Below the pieces are notes generated by a model. That model was not told where the DNA came from. It saw only the letters and a list, made by a program, of their open reading frames with translations, and searched no databases. A stretch of 64,000 nt of DNA from Bifidobacterium asteroides DSM 20089 (GTDB lineage: Bacteria > Actinomycetota > Actinomycetes > Actinomycetales > Bifidobacteriaceae). Shown here piece by piece: positions 48,367-56,482 of the stretch (position 1 is its first letter; each line of letters begins with the position of its first letter). Where the stretch lies: the NCBI RefSeq assembly GCF_002715865.1, contig NZ_CP017696.1:558001-622000 (forward strand), in the 5' to 3' direction. The position numbers and the translations under genes were made by a program.

Positions 48367-50364
48367 ATGACTGAAGCAGACAAGAATACGACCACCAATC
48401 AGGAGAATCGGCCCCTGCTCGACGTGCGGGACCTGCAGGTGGCCTTCACCGCCGATGGGCGCACCGTCCATGCGGTTCGCAAGGCCTCCTTCAACGTCTA
48501 CCCCGGCCAGTGGGTGGCCATCGTGGGGGAGTCAGGCTCCGGCAAGTCCACCTCTGCCATGGCTGTGCTGGGCCTTCTGCCCGGCACCGGCAAGGTGACC
48601 GGCGGCAGCATCCGGCTCAATGGCCGCGAGCTGGTGGGCCTGGACCGCAAGGACTATGAGGCGCTGCGCGGATCCCAGGTGGGCCTGGTCCCGCAGGATC
48701 CCATGAGCAACCTGAACCCGGTCTGGCGCATCGGCTCCCAGGTCAAGGAGGCGCTGACCGCCAACCACATGGATGTCTCCCGGGAGAAGCGCTCCCGGCT
48801 GGCCAAGGCCCTGGCTGGCGACGAAGAGGTGAAGGTAAAGAAGTCCGACGACGAGCTCTTCATCTCCTCCAAGGACCTGCCCGGTCTGCTCGAGGCTGCC
48901 CGTCAGGCACTGAGTGATGCCGGGGTCGCCGACGTGGACAAGACCATGGAGGCCATGAAGTCCGAGTGGGATGTGGGCTCCGAGACCCGCTGGGGCGTGG
49001 CCAAATCCCTGATCGACGCCGGCGTGAATGACGACACAGCCTGGACGCTGGCCAAGGAGCATGTGACCGGCTCGGACATGAACGACCGCATCGCCGGCCT
49101 GCTTTCGGAGGCCGGGCTGCCCGAGGCCGCCACCAGGGCCCGGCAGTATCCGCATGAGTTCTCCGGCGGCATGCGCCAGCGCGCCCTGATCGCCATCGGC
49201 CTGGCTTCCCGTCCCGACCTGCTGATTGCGGATGAACCCACCAGCGCTCTGGATGTGACCGTCCAGAAGCGGATTCTGGACCATCTGCGCAGCCTGACCG
49301 AATCCCTGGGAACCGCCGTGCTCTTCATCACCCACGACCTGGGCCTGGCAGCTGAACGCGCCCAGCACATCGTGGTCATGTACCGGGGCCAGGTGGTGGA
49401 GTCCGGACCCAGCCTGGAGGTTCTGCAACACCCCCAGCACCCATACACCAAGCGGCTGGTCCAGGCTGCGCCATCACTGGCCTCCCAGCGCATCATCTCC
49501 GCCAAGCAGCGCGGCCAGGATGCCGAGGGACTGCTGGAGCACCACGTCAAGGGCGAGAGCACCCTGGAGCGCAGCGAGCACGTCATCACCGTGGAGCACC
49601 TGACCCGCGAGTTCAGGCTGCCGCGCCGTAAGGAGATGTTCAAGGCGGTGGACGACGTCTCCTTCTCGGTCAAGAGGGGGACCACCCTGGCCATCGTGGG
49701 GGAGTCCGGCTCCGGCAAATCCACCGTGGCCAACATGGTTCTGCACCTGCTCAAACCCACCTCGGGCCGGGTGACCTACGAGGGCCAGGACATCGCCGAC
49801 TTCGGCAGCCGTCAGCTCATGGAATTCCGGCGGCACGTGCAGCCGGTCTTCCAGAACCCCTATGGTTCCCTGGACCCCATGTACTCCATCTACCGCTCCA
49901 TTGAGGAGCCCCTGCGCATCCACAAGATCGGCAACGCCAAGTCCCGGCAGAGGAGGGTCAAGGAGTTGCTGGACATGGTGGAGATGCCCGAGTCGGTCAT
50001 GGGGCGTTACCCCAACGAGCTCTCCGGAGGCCAGCGTCAGCGCATCGCCATCGCCCGGGCCATGGCCCTGAATCCGGATGTGATCATCTGCGACGAGGCT
50101 GTCTCCGCCCTGGACGTGCTGGTCCAGGACCAGGTGCTGCGGCTGCTCAACGACCTGCAGGCCGAGCAAGGGCTGAGCTACCTGTTCATCACCCACGACC
50201 TGGCCGTGGTCAGGCAGATCGCCGATGAGGTGGTGGTCATGCAGCACGGCCGGCTGGTGGAGCACGCGACCACCGACGAGGTCTTCGACCATCCGCAGCG
50301 CCAGTACACCAAGGACCTGCTGGACGCCATCCCCGGCGGCAAGCTGCGCCTGGGTCTTGACTAG
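48367..50364 (+). CDS. oppD: Fused peptide ABC transporter ATPase OppD-OppF
   Basis: This two-domain ATPase of 665 residues powers the Opp importer. Domain 1 (OppD-like, about 12-380) has GESGSGKST, VPQDPMSNLNP, FSGGMRQR and LLIADEPTSALD. Domain 2 (OppF-like, about 400-660) has GESGSGKST, FQNPYGSLDP, LSGGQRQR and IICDEAVSALD. An extra stretch of about 100 residues, between the Q-loop region and the signature of domain 1 (about 140-250), is rich in Lys, Glu, Asp and Ala and is not part of a normal OppD. GGAGG lies 4 bases before the ATG. Confidence 0.95.
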   Translation: MTEADKNTTTNQENRPLLDVRDLQVAFTADGRTVHAVRKASFNVYPGQWVAIVGESGSGKSTSAMAVLGLLPGTGKVTGGSIRLNGRELVGLDRKDYEALRGSQVGLVPQDPMSNLNPVWRIGSQVKEALTANHMDVSREKRSRLAKALAGDEEVKVKKSDDELFISSKDLPGLLEAARQALSDAGVADVDKTMEAMKSEWDVGSETRWGVAKSLIDAGVNDDTAWTLAKEHVTGSDMNDRIAGLLSEAGLPEAATRARQYPHEFSGGMRQRALIAIGLASRPDLLIADEPTSALDVTVQKRILDHLRSLTESLGTAVLFITHDLGLAAERAQHIVVMYRGQVVESGPSLEVLQHPQHPYTKRLVQAAPSLASQRIISAKQRGQDAEGLLEHHVKGESTLERSEHVITVEHLTREFRLPRRKEMFKAVDDVSFSVKRGTTLAIVGESGSGKSTVANMVLHLLKPTSGRVTYEGQDIADFGSRQLMEFRRHVQPVFQNPYGSLDPMYSIYRSIEEPLRIHKIGNAKSRQRRVKELLDMVEMPESVMGRYPNELSGGQRQRIAIARAMALNPDVIICDEAVSALDVLVQDQVLRLLNDLQAEQGLSYLFITHDLAVVRQIADEVVVMQHGRLVEHATTDEVFDHPQRQYTKDLLDAIPGGKLRLGLD

Positions 50365-50401
50365 GTATCCTTTGCACAGACTCACAAGGAAATGAGGCAT
50401 C

Positions 50402-51259
50402 ATGGGATTGTTCGGTTTCGGCAGGAAACGCGCCAAGCGACAGGCCGAGGGGGATGTCGAGGATCAGAAGGACCAGTCCAAGGAGCTCGACGAGTCCAGG
50501 GACGCTGAGGAGTCCACAGAGAAACCCGACCAGACCTCACAAACCTCTCAGGCCGACGGTGATGAGACGGCTGCGGGGCGGGACGAAGCCGAGCAGAGCG
50601 GGAAAGGCCCCTGGGACAGTACGGATCCCGAGGCCCCCGACACCGATGAGTACCTGGACATCGGCGCCCTGATGCTGCCCTTCCTGCAGGGCAGTGAGTT
50701 GAGGCTCAAGGCCAACTCGCAGACCGGCGACGTGCTGGGGGCCACCATCACCTACAAGTCCTCCAGTCTGGAGCTGGAGCCCTTCGCGGCCCCCAAGTCC
50801 CTGGGCCTGTGGGACGAGGTCCGGGCCGACCTGCTCAAGGCCAACCCCTCCTGCAAGGAGGTGGACGGCGTCTTCGGCAAGGAGCTGACCCTGCCTGTCA
50901 AGGTCAAGGGCAAGAACCTGCTGACCCGGGTGGTGGGCATCGACGGACCCCGCTGGATGCTGCGAGGAATCTTCTCCGGCCCTGCGGCCAAGGGCGGCAA
51001 GGAGAAGGATGTCCTCGACGGCTACTTGGCTGACCTGGTGGTTGTCCGTGGCGATGAGCCCCTGGCCCCTCGTGACCTGGTTCCCATGCATGCGCCCATC
51101 ACCCCCAATCAGCGCCGAGGAGAAGCCGAAGACCCGGAGTCCAAGGACGACGAGAGTGCGCAGATCCCCGGCAAGCCGGAGGGTCCCTTCGACTCGGACC
51201 AGCAGACCGAGGTGAAGACCACACTGTCGCGCGGACCCATGTTCTCGGAGGTCCGCTGA
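50402..51259 (+). CDS. DUF3710 family protein
   Basis: This cytoplasmic protein has 285 residues. It begins MGLFGFGRKRAKRQ, then has about 70 very acidic residues rich in Glu, Asp, Ser and Thr. The conserved core (about 80-245) has DIGALMLPFLQGSELRLKAN and VVGIDGPRWMLRGIFSGPAA, the DUF3710 signature. In actinobacteria this gene stands next to DUF3159 and a TRAM methyltransferase, as here. No function is known. Confidence 0.88.
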   Translation: MGLFGFGRKRAKRQAEGDVEDQKDQSKELDESRDAEESTEKPDQTSQTSQADGDETAAGRDEAEQSGKGPWDSTDPEAPDTDEYLDIGALMLPFLQGSELRLKANSQTGDVLGATITYKSSSLELEPFAAPKSLGLWDEVRADLLKANPSCKEVDGVFGKELTLPVKVKGKNLLTRVVGIDGPRWMLRGIFSGPAAKGGKEKDVLDGYLADLVVVRGDEPLAPRDLVPMHAPITPNQRRGEAEDPESKDDESAQIPGKPEGPFDSDQQTEVKTTLSRGPMFSEVR

Positions 51260-51263
51260 GGCT

Positions 51264-51965
51264 GTGAAGCAGAAGCATTCCGGGCTGGCTGCGCTGGCTG
51301 ACGACGATTTCTCCGTCATGGAGGCCATCGGCGGATGGCGGGGGATCGTCGAGTCCCTGCTGCCAGGGCTGGTATTTCTGGTTTTCTTCCTGGTGACCGG
51401 CCGACTGGGTCTGACCGTGGTGGTTTCGGCGGCCCTGGCCGTTGTGCAGCTCCTGATTCGCCTGGTCCAGCGGCAGTCCTTTTTGGGGGCGCTGACCGGT
51501 CTGCTTTCGGTGGGCATCTGCCTGGTGGCCGCATGGCTGACCCGGGATGCGCGTAACTACTATCTGCCAGGATTCCTGACCAACGGATTCTGGATTATCG
51601 TTTTGGGCGCCTCGCTGCTGGCACGGATACCCGGCATAGGCTTGGTTGTGGAGTACCTGCGCCGACCTGTCGTCTCAGGCTGGAAGCAATGGCTGGCCTC
51701 TTGGCGCAGTGAACCGGAGCTGGTACGGGCCTATACCCAGGCCACTCTGGTCTGGATCGCCGTCTTCGCGCTGCGCCTGCTGGTCCAGGTGCCGCTCTAC
51801 CTGACTGGTTCCGTCGGGTTTCTTGGCGCCGCACGCCTGATATTGGGCCTGCCCTTGTTCGCCTTGGGCATCTGGATTAGCTGGCTGCTGATCGGGGGCC
51901 CCTACCATCGCCGCCAGACTGACCAGGGTCAGGCCGATCAGGAGGTTCACGCCGATCATGACTGA
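51264..51965 (+). CDS. DUF3159 family integral membrane protein
   Basis: The membrane protein of 233 residues has about five or six hydrophobic helices. The N-terminal GGWRGIVESLLPGLVFLVFF and the later WRSEPELVRAYTQATLVWI match DUF3159. It starts 4 bases after the DUF3710 stop, and its end overlaps the methyltransferase start by 8 bases. Function unknown; the co-location with DUF3710 is conserved. Confidence 0.87.
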   Translation: MKQKHSGLAALADDDFSVMEAIGGWRGIVESLLPGLVFLVFFLVTGRLGLTVVVSAALAVVQLLIRLVQRQSFLGALTGLLSVGICLVAAWLTRDARNYYLPGFLTNGFWIIVLGASLLARIPGIGLVVEYLRRPVVSGWKQWLASWRSEPELVRAYTQATLVWIAVFALRLLVQVPLYLTGSVGFLGAARLILGLPLFALGIWISWLLIGGPYHRRQTDQGQADQEVHADHD

Positions 51966-53244
51966 GACCAGGGTTCGTCTGCGCATCGAACGCTATGCCG
52001 ACCAGGGCCGTTGCGTGAGCCACTTGGAGGACGGCCGGGTGGTCTTTGTCCGCTTTGCCCTGCCCGGGGAGCTGGTGGAGGTCCTCCTGGACGAGCCCCA
52101 CGGCCGGGCAGGCAGATTCGCCACGGGCGAGGTCACCCAGGTGCTGGAGGCCAGCCCTGACCGCCGTGACCCCGTCTGGTCCTTGGCTGGCCCGCTTGCC
52201 TGGGGAGGTGGACTGGGCGGCGCCGATCTGATTCACGTGAGCCTGCCCGGTCAGCTGGCCTGGAAGGCCGATCTGATCGGTCAGCAGATGGCCCGTCTGG
52301 GCGGGGTGGATGTTCATGTACCGGTGGCCCGGGTTCCGGGCGATGAGCAGCTGGGTGGCCTGCACTGGAGGACCCGAATCGAGCTGGTGGCCGACGATCA
52401 GGGTCGTCCCTCCATGCGTCGGCGGGGATCACATGACCGTCTGCCGATTCAGACCATGCCCCTGGCCACTCAGGAGCTGCTGGACCTGGCTGAAGAACTG
52501 GGCATCTGGGAAGGCGGCCTGCCGGCGGGAGCTCGCATACGCCTGGCCGTTCCCCAGCCGCGCGATGGGGGACCGGTTGGCGACAACTACGCCCTGCTGG
52601 TGGATGGCCGCCTGGGCAAGGGGAGTCGCCTACTGACGGAACGGCTGGAGGCCAGGACAGGACCTGAGTACCAGGTCCGGGCCGACGGATTCTGGCAGGT
52701 CCACCGCCAGGCACCGGTCGTACTGACCAAGGCGATCCTGGACCAGGCCAGGCAGGCGTTGGACGGGGTAGCTGAACCGGTCATCTGGGACCTCTACTGT
52801 GGATCGGGGCTCTTCACTTTGCCTCTGGCTGCTCTGGCCGACGGACGAGCCCGGCTTCTGGCCGTCGAGGGTTCTGCCGGAGCCATTGCCAGTGCGAAAA
52901 ACAACGTAAAGCAAGCCGGACTGGATCGTGTGGTCCTGCGTCGAGGGGACGTGGCCAAGGTCCTGGCTGGCGGTGTACCCAAGGGGCTGGGCCATCCCGA
53001 CCTGATCCTGCTGGATCCACCCAGGGCCGGCGCCAAGGCTCAAGTCTGCCGACTGCTGGCCGCCTGCGGGGTTGGGACCATCATCTATGTGGCCTGCGAC
53101 CCGACCAGCCTGGCCAGGGATACAGCCACCCTGATCTCCCTGGGCTACAGCCCCAGGTATCTTGAGGCCTTTGATATCTACCCGATGACCCACCATGTGG
53201 AGACTGTGGCTGTCTTCACCCGCACGGTGGGAAGGCATCGCTGA
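51958..53244 (+). CDS. TRAM-domain RNA (uracil-5-) methyltransferase-like protein
   Basis: The protein of 428 residues resembles RlmCD/TrmA. It has an N-terminal TRAM domain (about 1-60), a central domain, and a C-terminal Rossmann fold with WDLYCGSGLFTLPLA, DLILLDPPRAGAK and YVACDPTSLARD (catalytic Cys). The [4Fe-4S] cysteines of RlmD are absent: PLAWGGGLGGADLIHV stands at their place. It probably methylates a uridine in rRNA or tRNA. It begins inside the DUF3159 3' end. Confidence 0.88.
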   Translation: MTETRVRLRIERYADQGRCVSHLEDGRVVFVRFALPGELVEVLLDEPHGRAGRFATGEVTQVLEASPDRRDPVWSLAGPLAWGGGLGGADLIHVSLPGQLAWKADLIGQQMARLGGVDVHVPVARVPGDEQLGGLHWRTRIELVADDQGRPSMRRRGSHDRLPIQTMPLATQELLDLAEELGIWEGGLPAGARIRLAVPQPRDGGPVGDNYALLVDGRLGKGSRLLTERLEARTGPEYQVRADGFWQVHRQAPVVLTKAILDQARQALDGVAEPVIWDLYCGSGLFTLPLAALADGRARLLAVEGSAGAIASAKNNVKQAGLDRVVLRRGDVAKVLAGGVPKGLGHPDLILLDPPRAGAKAQVCRLLAACGVGTIIYVACDPTSLARDTATLISLGYSPRYLEAFDIYPMTHHVETVAVFTRTVGRHR

Positions 53245-53245
53245 C

Positions 53246-53890
53246 ATGAGCCGCGCCGGGCGGATCGTGGCAGTGGTCAGGCGGCTGGCGGGTCTACTGC
53301 TGGCGGTCGCTCTGCTGGCAGGCCTGCCCATGCTGACCGGCTGCGCCCCCAAGGACAGGGCCGTGGGCGACTCCTGGCATGAGGGCACCGTGCCTCATGA
53401 TGGCGTGGATCGCTCCGACACGCTCGTGGCTTTGATTGGATGCCCGCAGAAGGATGACAAGGATTCGGATACCGGTCTTGACAGCCGTATCCTGGCCTCG
53501 TTGCAGGCGCAGCGCATGAAGGGTTATTTTTCTTCAGCGCATTCCACCAGCGATCAACAGGATGGGGTGCAGGATGCCATCAACCGCGGGGTCAGTCTGA
53601 TTCTGATTCGCCGACCCGGAGCCGGCGACTGGGCCCCTGCCTTGAAGGCGGCCCGGAAGGCGGGCATCCCCGTGGTAGAGTTCGCTCAAAGCGCCAAGGC
53701 TTGGACCCCTGACCCAGGTAGGCTCTACTATGCGGCTACGGTCCACCCGGTGGATCCTGCCGGGAATCCACATGCGCCCTTGCTGGCCGACGCCCTGCAG
53801 ACCATTGTGGACGACGGACCGCATGCAAGGATCATGGCCGTGCGCCTGAGCGCCGACCGAGAGGGGGCCGAGGATGAGCACAGGCAGTGA
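53246..53890 (+). CDS. Lipoprotein with a one-lobe periplasmic-binding-like domain
   Basis: The 214-residue protein begins one base after the methyltransferase stop. The signal peptide has a lipobox PMLTGCAPKD (Cys near 32). The remainder looks like the first lobe of a sugar-binding protein (VALIGCPQKD, AINRGVSLILIRR, ARKAGIPVVEFAQ), but the second lobe is missing. Its last 17 bases overlap the P-type ATPase start. It may be a truncated binding protein or a small sensor; the function is unknown. Confidence 0.6.
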   Translation: MSRAGRIVAVVRRLAGLLLAVALLAGLPMLTGCAPKDRAVGDSWHEGTVPHDGVDRSDTLVALIGCPQKDDKDSDTGLDSRILASLQAQRMKGYFSSAHSTSDQQDGVQDAINRGVSLILIRRPGAGDWAPALKAARKAGIPVVEFAQSAKAWTPDPGRLYYAATVHPVDPAGNPHAPLLADALQTIVDDGPHARIMAVRLSADREGAEDEHRQ

Positions 53891-56372
53891 TCAAGAGCCG
53901 ACTATGGGGACAACGGCGGACACAGGCTTTCCGGAGACCGACAGGCCGGGGCTGAGCCCCCAGGAGGTGGAGCGGCTGAAGGCCCAGGGCCTGGTCAACG
54001 TCTCCCAGGACCAAACCTCCCGCAGCCTGGGCCAGATCATCCGCGACAACGTCTTCACCCTCTTCAACGGAATCATCCTGACCGCCATGGTGGTGGTCCT
54101 GCTGACCGGCCAGTGGAAGGACGCGGTCTTCGGCCTGATCATCATCATCAACACCGGCATTGGCGTGGCCACCGAGCTCAAGGCCAAGCACACCCTGGAC
54201 GGGCTGTCCATCCTGGTGGCCTCCGACTATACGGTGCGCAGGGATGGGCGCAACCTGACCGTGCCCCACGATGCCATCGTCAAGGGGGATCTGCTCTGGA
54301 TCCGCTCCGGGGACCAGGTACCCGCCGACGCGCAGATCATCGACACCTACGGTCTGGAGCTGGACGAGTCCATGTTGACCGGCGAATCGCGCACGGTCAA
54401 GCACAAGCCGGGAGACCAGGTCTACTCGGGCTCCACGGCCGTCTCGGGCATGGCCCTGGCCCAGGTGACCGCCGTGGGCGCCGACTCATACGCCGCCACG
54501 CTGACGGCCAAGGCCAAGGTCTACAAGAAGGTCCACTCCGACCTGAACGAGGGCATCAACACCATCCTCAAGGTCATGACCGTGGTGGTCATTCCCCTCT
54601 GCCTGCTGCTCATCTTCACCCAGATGCGGACCGTGGGCGGCTTCCAGACGGCCCTGGCCACCGGAGCCTGGCGGCAGGCCGTGGTGTCCGCCGTGGCCGG
54701 GGTCGTGGGCATGATCCCCGAGGGTCTGGTCCTTTTGACCTCCTTGAACTTCGCCCTGGCCGCCATCCGCCTGGCCCGGCATCAAACGTTGGTCCAGCAG
54801 ATGGAGTCCGTGGAGACCCTGGCCCGGGTGGATGCCCTGAATCTGGACAAGACCGGCACCATCACCGACGGGGGCATCGTCTACGACGACCTGCATCCGC
54901 TGGCCGAGGATCTGCCGGCCCAGCAGATGCGGCAGGCCCTGGTGGACGTCTGCGCGGAGGAGAGCCCCAACGCCACCGGCCGGGCCATCCTCAAGGGGAT
55001 GGACGACCTGCACCCGGGCAGGGCCGTCAGCCGCCTGCCCTTCTCCTCGGCCCGCAAGTGGAGCGCCGTGGCCGACCGGTCCGGAAAAATCTGGTACTTC
55101 GGCGCCCCGGAGGTGCTCCTGGCATCCCAGGCGGGCAGCTGGCCCCAGGTGGACCGGCAGGTGGCCGACCTGGCCGACCGCGGCTACCGTGTGCTGATGC
55201 TGGCCGCCCCCGATGTGTATCCGAGCACCGACCAACCTGACTACTTCACCAGCAGTCCCGACCTGCCCGGGAACCTGAAGCCCCTGGCCCTGATCACCTG
55301 CTCGGAGCACATCCGCGATGACGCTGCCGAGACCCTGGCCTGGTTCCGCCAGCAGGGCGTGCGCTGCCGGGTCATTTCGGGCGACAACCCGGCCACGGTG
55401 GCGGCCATCGCCACCAAAGTGGGCCTGACCGGCGACCGGGCGCCCCGGGCCATGGATGCCCGGCAGCTGCCCAAGGACACGGCAGCCCTGGCCGAGGTGT
55501 TGGAGGACGTGGACGTGCTGGGCCGGGTCCTGCCCGACCAGAAGAAGGCCATCGTCCAGGCCCTGCACCTGAAGGGCCATACGGTGGCCATGACCGGCGA
55601 CGGGGTCAACGACTCCCTGGCCCTGAAGGAGGCGGACCTGGGCATCGCCATGGGCAATGCGGCGGCCGCCACCAAGGCCGTGGCCCAGCTGGTCCTGGTG
55701 GATTCACGCTTCTCCCACCTGCCCGACGTGGTGGCCCGTGGCCGGCAGGTCATGGCCAACATGGAGCGTGTGGCCGGCCTCTTCCTGGTCAAGACCGTCT
55801 ACTCGGCCCTGATCTCCCTGGGCGTGGTCCTGACCGGCATCCCCTTCCCCTACCTGCCCCGGCACATCACCTACATCGGCGCCCTGACCATCGGTACGCC
55901 GGCCTTCTTCCTGGCCCTGGCCCCCAACACCAGGCGCTACCGGCCCGGCTTCCTGAAGCGTGTGGTCACCTTCGCCCTGCCCTCGGGCATCGCCACTGCC
56001 TTGATTGTGCTGACGGCGGCCTGGAGCCTGCCCGGCCTGCTGGGACTGGACCTGGCCCGGCCCGGCGACCTGGGGCGCTGGCGTTCGGTCTGCGCCATCG
56101 TCCTCTTCTGCATGGGCGTGCTGGTCCTGACCCAGGTGGCGCGGCCCCTGCGCTCCTGGAGGGGGCTGCTGGTCCTCTTCTTCGCTGCAGCCGGGGTGAT
56201 CGGGGCCCTGATCCCCATGGTGGCGCGGTTCTTCGCCATCAGCCTGCCCTCCGGTCCGGCCCTGGCCGCCACCGTGGCCTTCGCGCTGGTGGGTGCCCTG
56301 CTCATGGTCCTGGCCGTCCTGGGCTATCCGGCATGCGCACGTTACATAGGCCAGGTAACACATAGGCGCTAA
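53874..56372 (+). CDS. Cation-transporting P-type ATPase (CtpE-like)
   Basis: This ion pump of 832 residues has the A-domain ESMLTGES (near residue 165), the phosphorylation motif LNLDKTGTITDGG (Asp near 325) and the hinge GDGVNDSLALKEADLGIAMG near 575. Ten or so membrane helices flank these. It lacks an N-terminal heavy-metal domain, and the layout is close to CtpE of actinobacteria, a Ca2+-uptake pump in mycobacteria. The ion here is not proved. It overlaps the end of the lipoprotein gene, suggesting co-expression. Confidence 0.88.
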   Translation: MSTGSDQEPTMGTTADTGFPETDRPGLSPQEVERLKAQGLVNVSQDQTSRSLGQIIRDNVFTLFNGIILTAMVVVLLTGQWKDAVFGLIIIINTGIGVATELKAKHTLDGLSILVASDYTVRRDGRNLTVPHDAIVKGDLLWIRSGDQVPADAQIIDTYGLELDESMLTGESRTVKHKPGDQVYSGSTAVSGMALAQVTAVGADSYAATLTAKAKVYKKVHSDLNEGINTILKVMTVVVIPLCLLLIFTQMRTVGGFQTALATGAWRQAVVSAVAGVVGMIPEGLVLLTSLNFALAAIRLARHQTLVQQMESVETLARVDALNLDKTGTITDGGIVYDDLHPLAEDLPAQQMRQALVDVCAEESPNATGRAILKGMDDLHPGRAVSRLPFSSARKWSAVADRSGKIWYFGAPEVLLASQAGSWPQVDRQVADLADRGYRVLMLAAPDVYPSTDQPDYFTSSPDLPGNLKPLALITCSEHIRDDAAETLAWFRQQGVRCRVISGDNPATVAAIATKVGLTGDRAPRAMDARQLPKDTAALAEVLEDVDVLGRVLPDQKKAIVQALHLKGHTVAMTGDGVNDSLALKEADLGIAMGNAAAATKAVAQLVLVDSRFSHLPDVVARGRQVMANMERVAGLFLVKTVYSALISLGVVLTGIPFPYLPRHITYIGALTIGTPAFFLALAPNTRRYRPGFLKRVVTFALPSGIATALIVLTAAWSLPGLLGLDLARPGDLGRWRSVCAIVLFCMGVLVLTQVARPLRSWRGLLVLFFAAAGVIGALIPMVARFFAISLPSGPALAATVAFALVGALLMVLAVLGYPACARYIGQVTHRR

Positions 56373-56482
56373 GAATGAACCTCACAAGCACAGATAAGCG
56401 TCACTGACGGCCTGGGGTCCTCCCGCCGCCGGTCCACATGGGCGCAAGGGCAGTGCCTGAGCGTCCAAGGAAGGGGTGGTGC

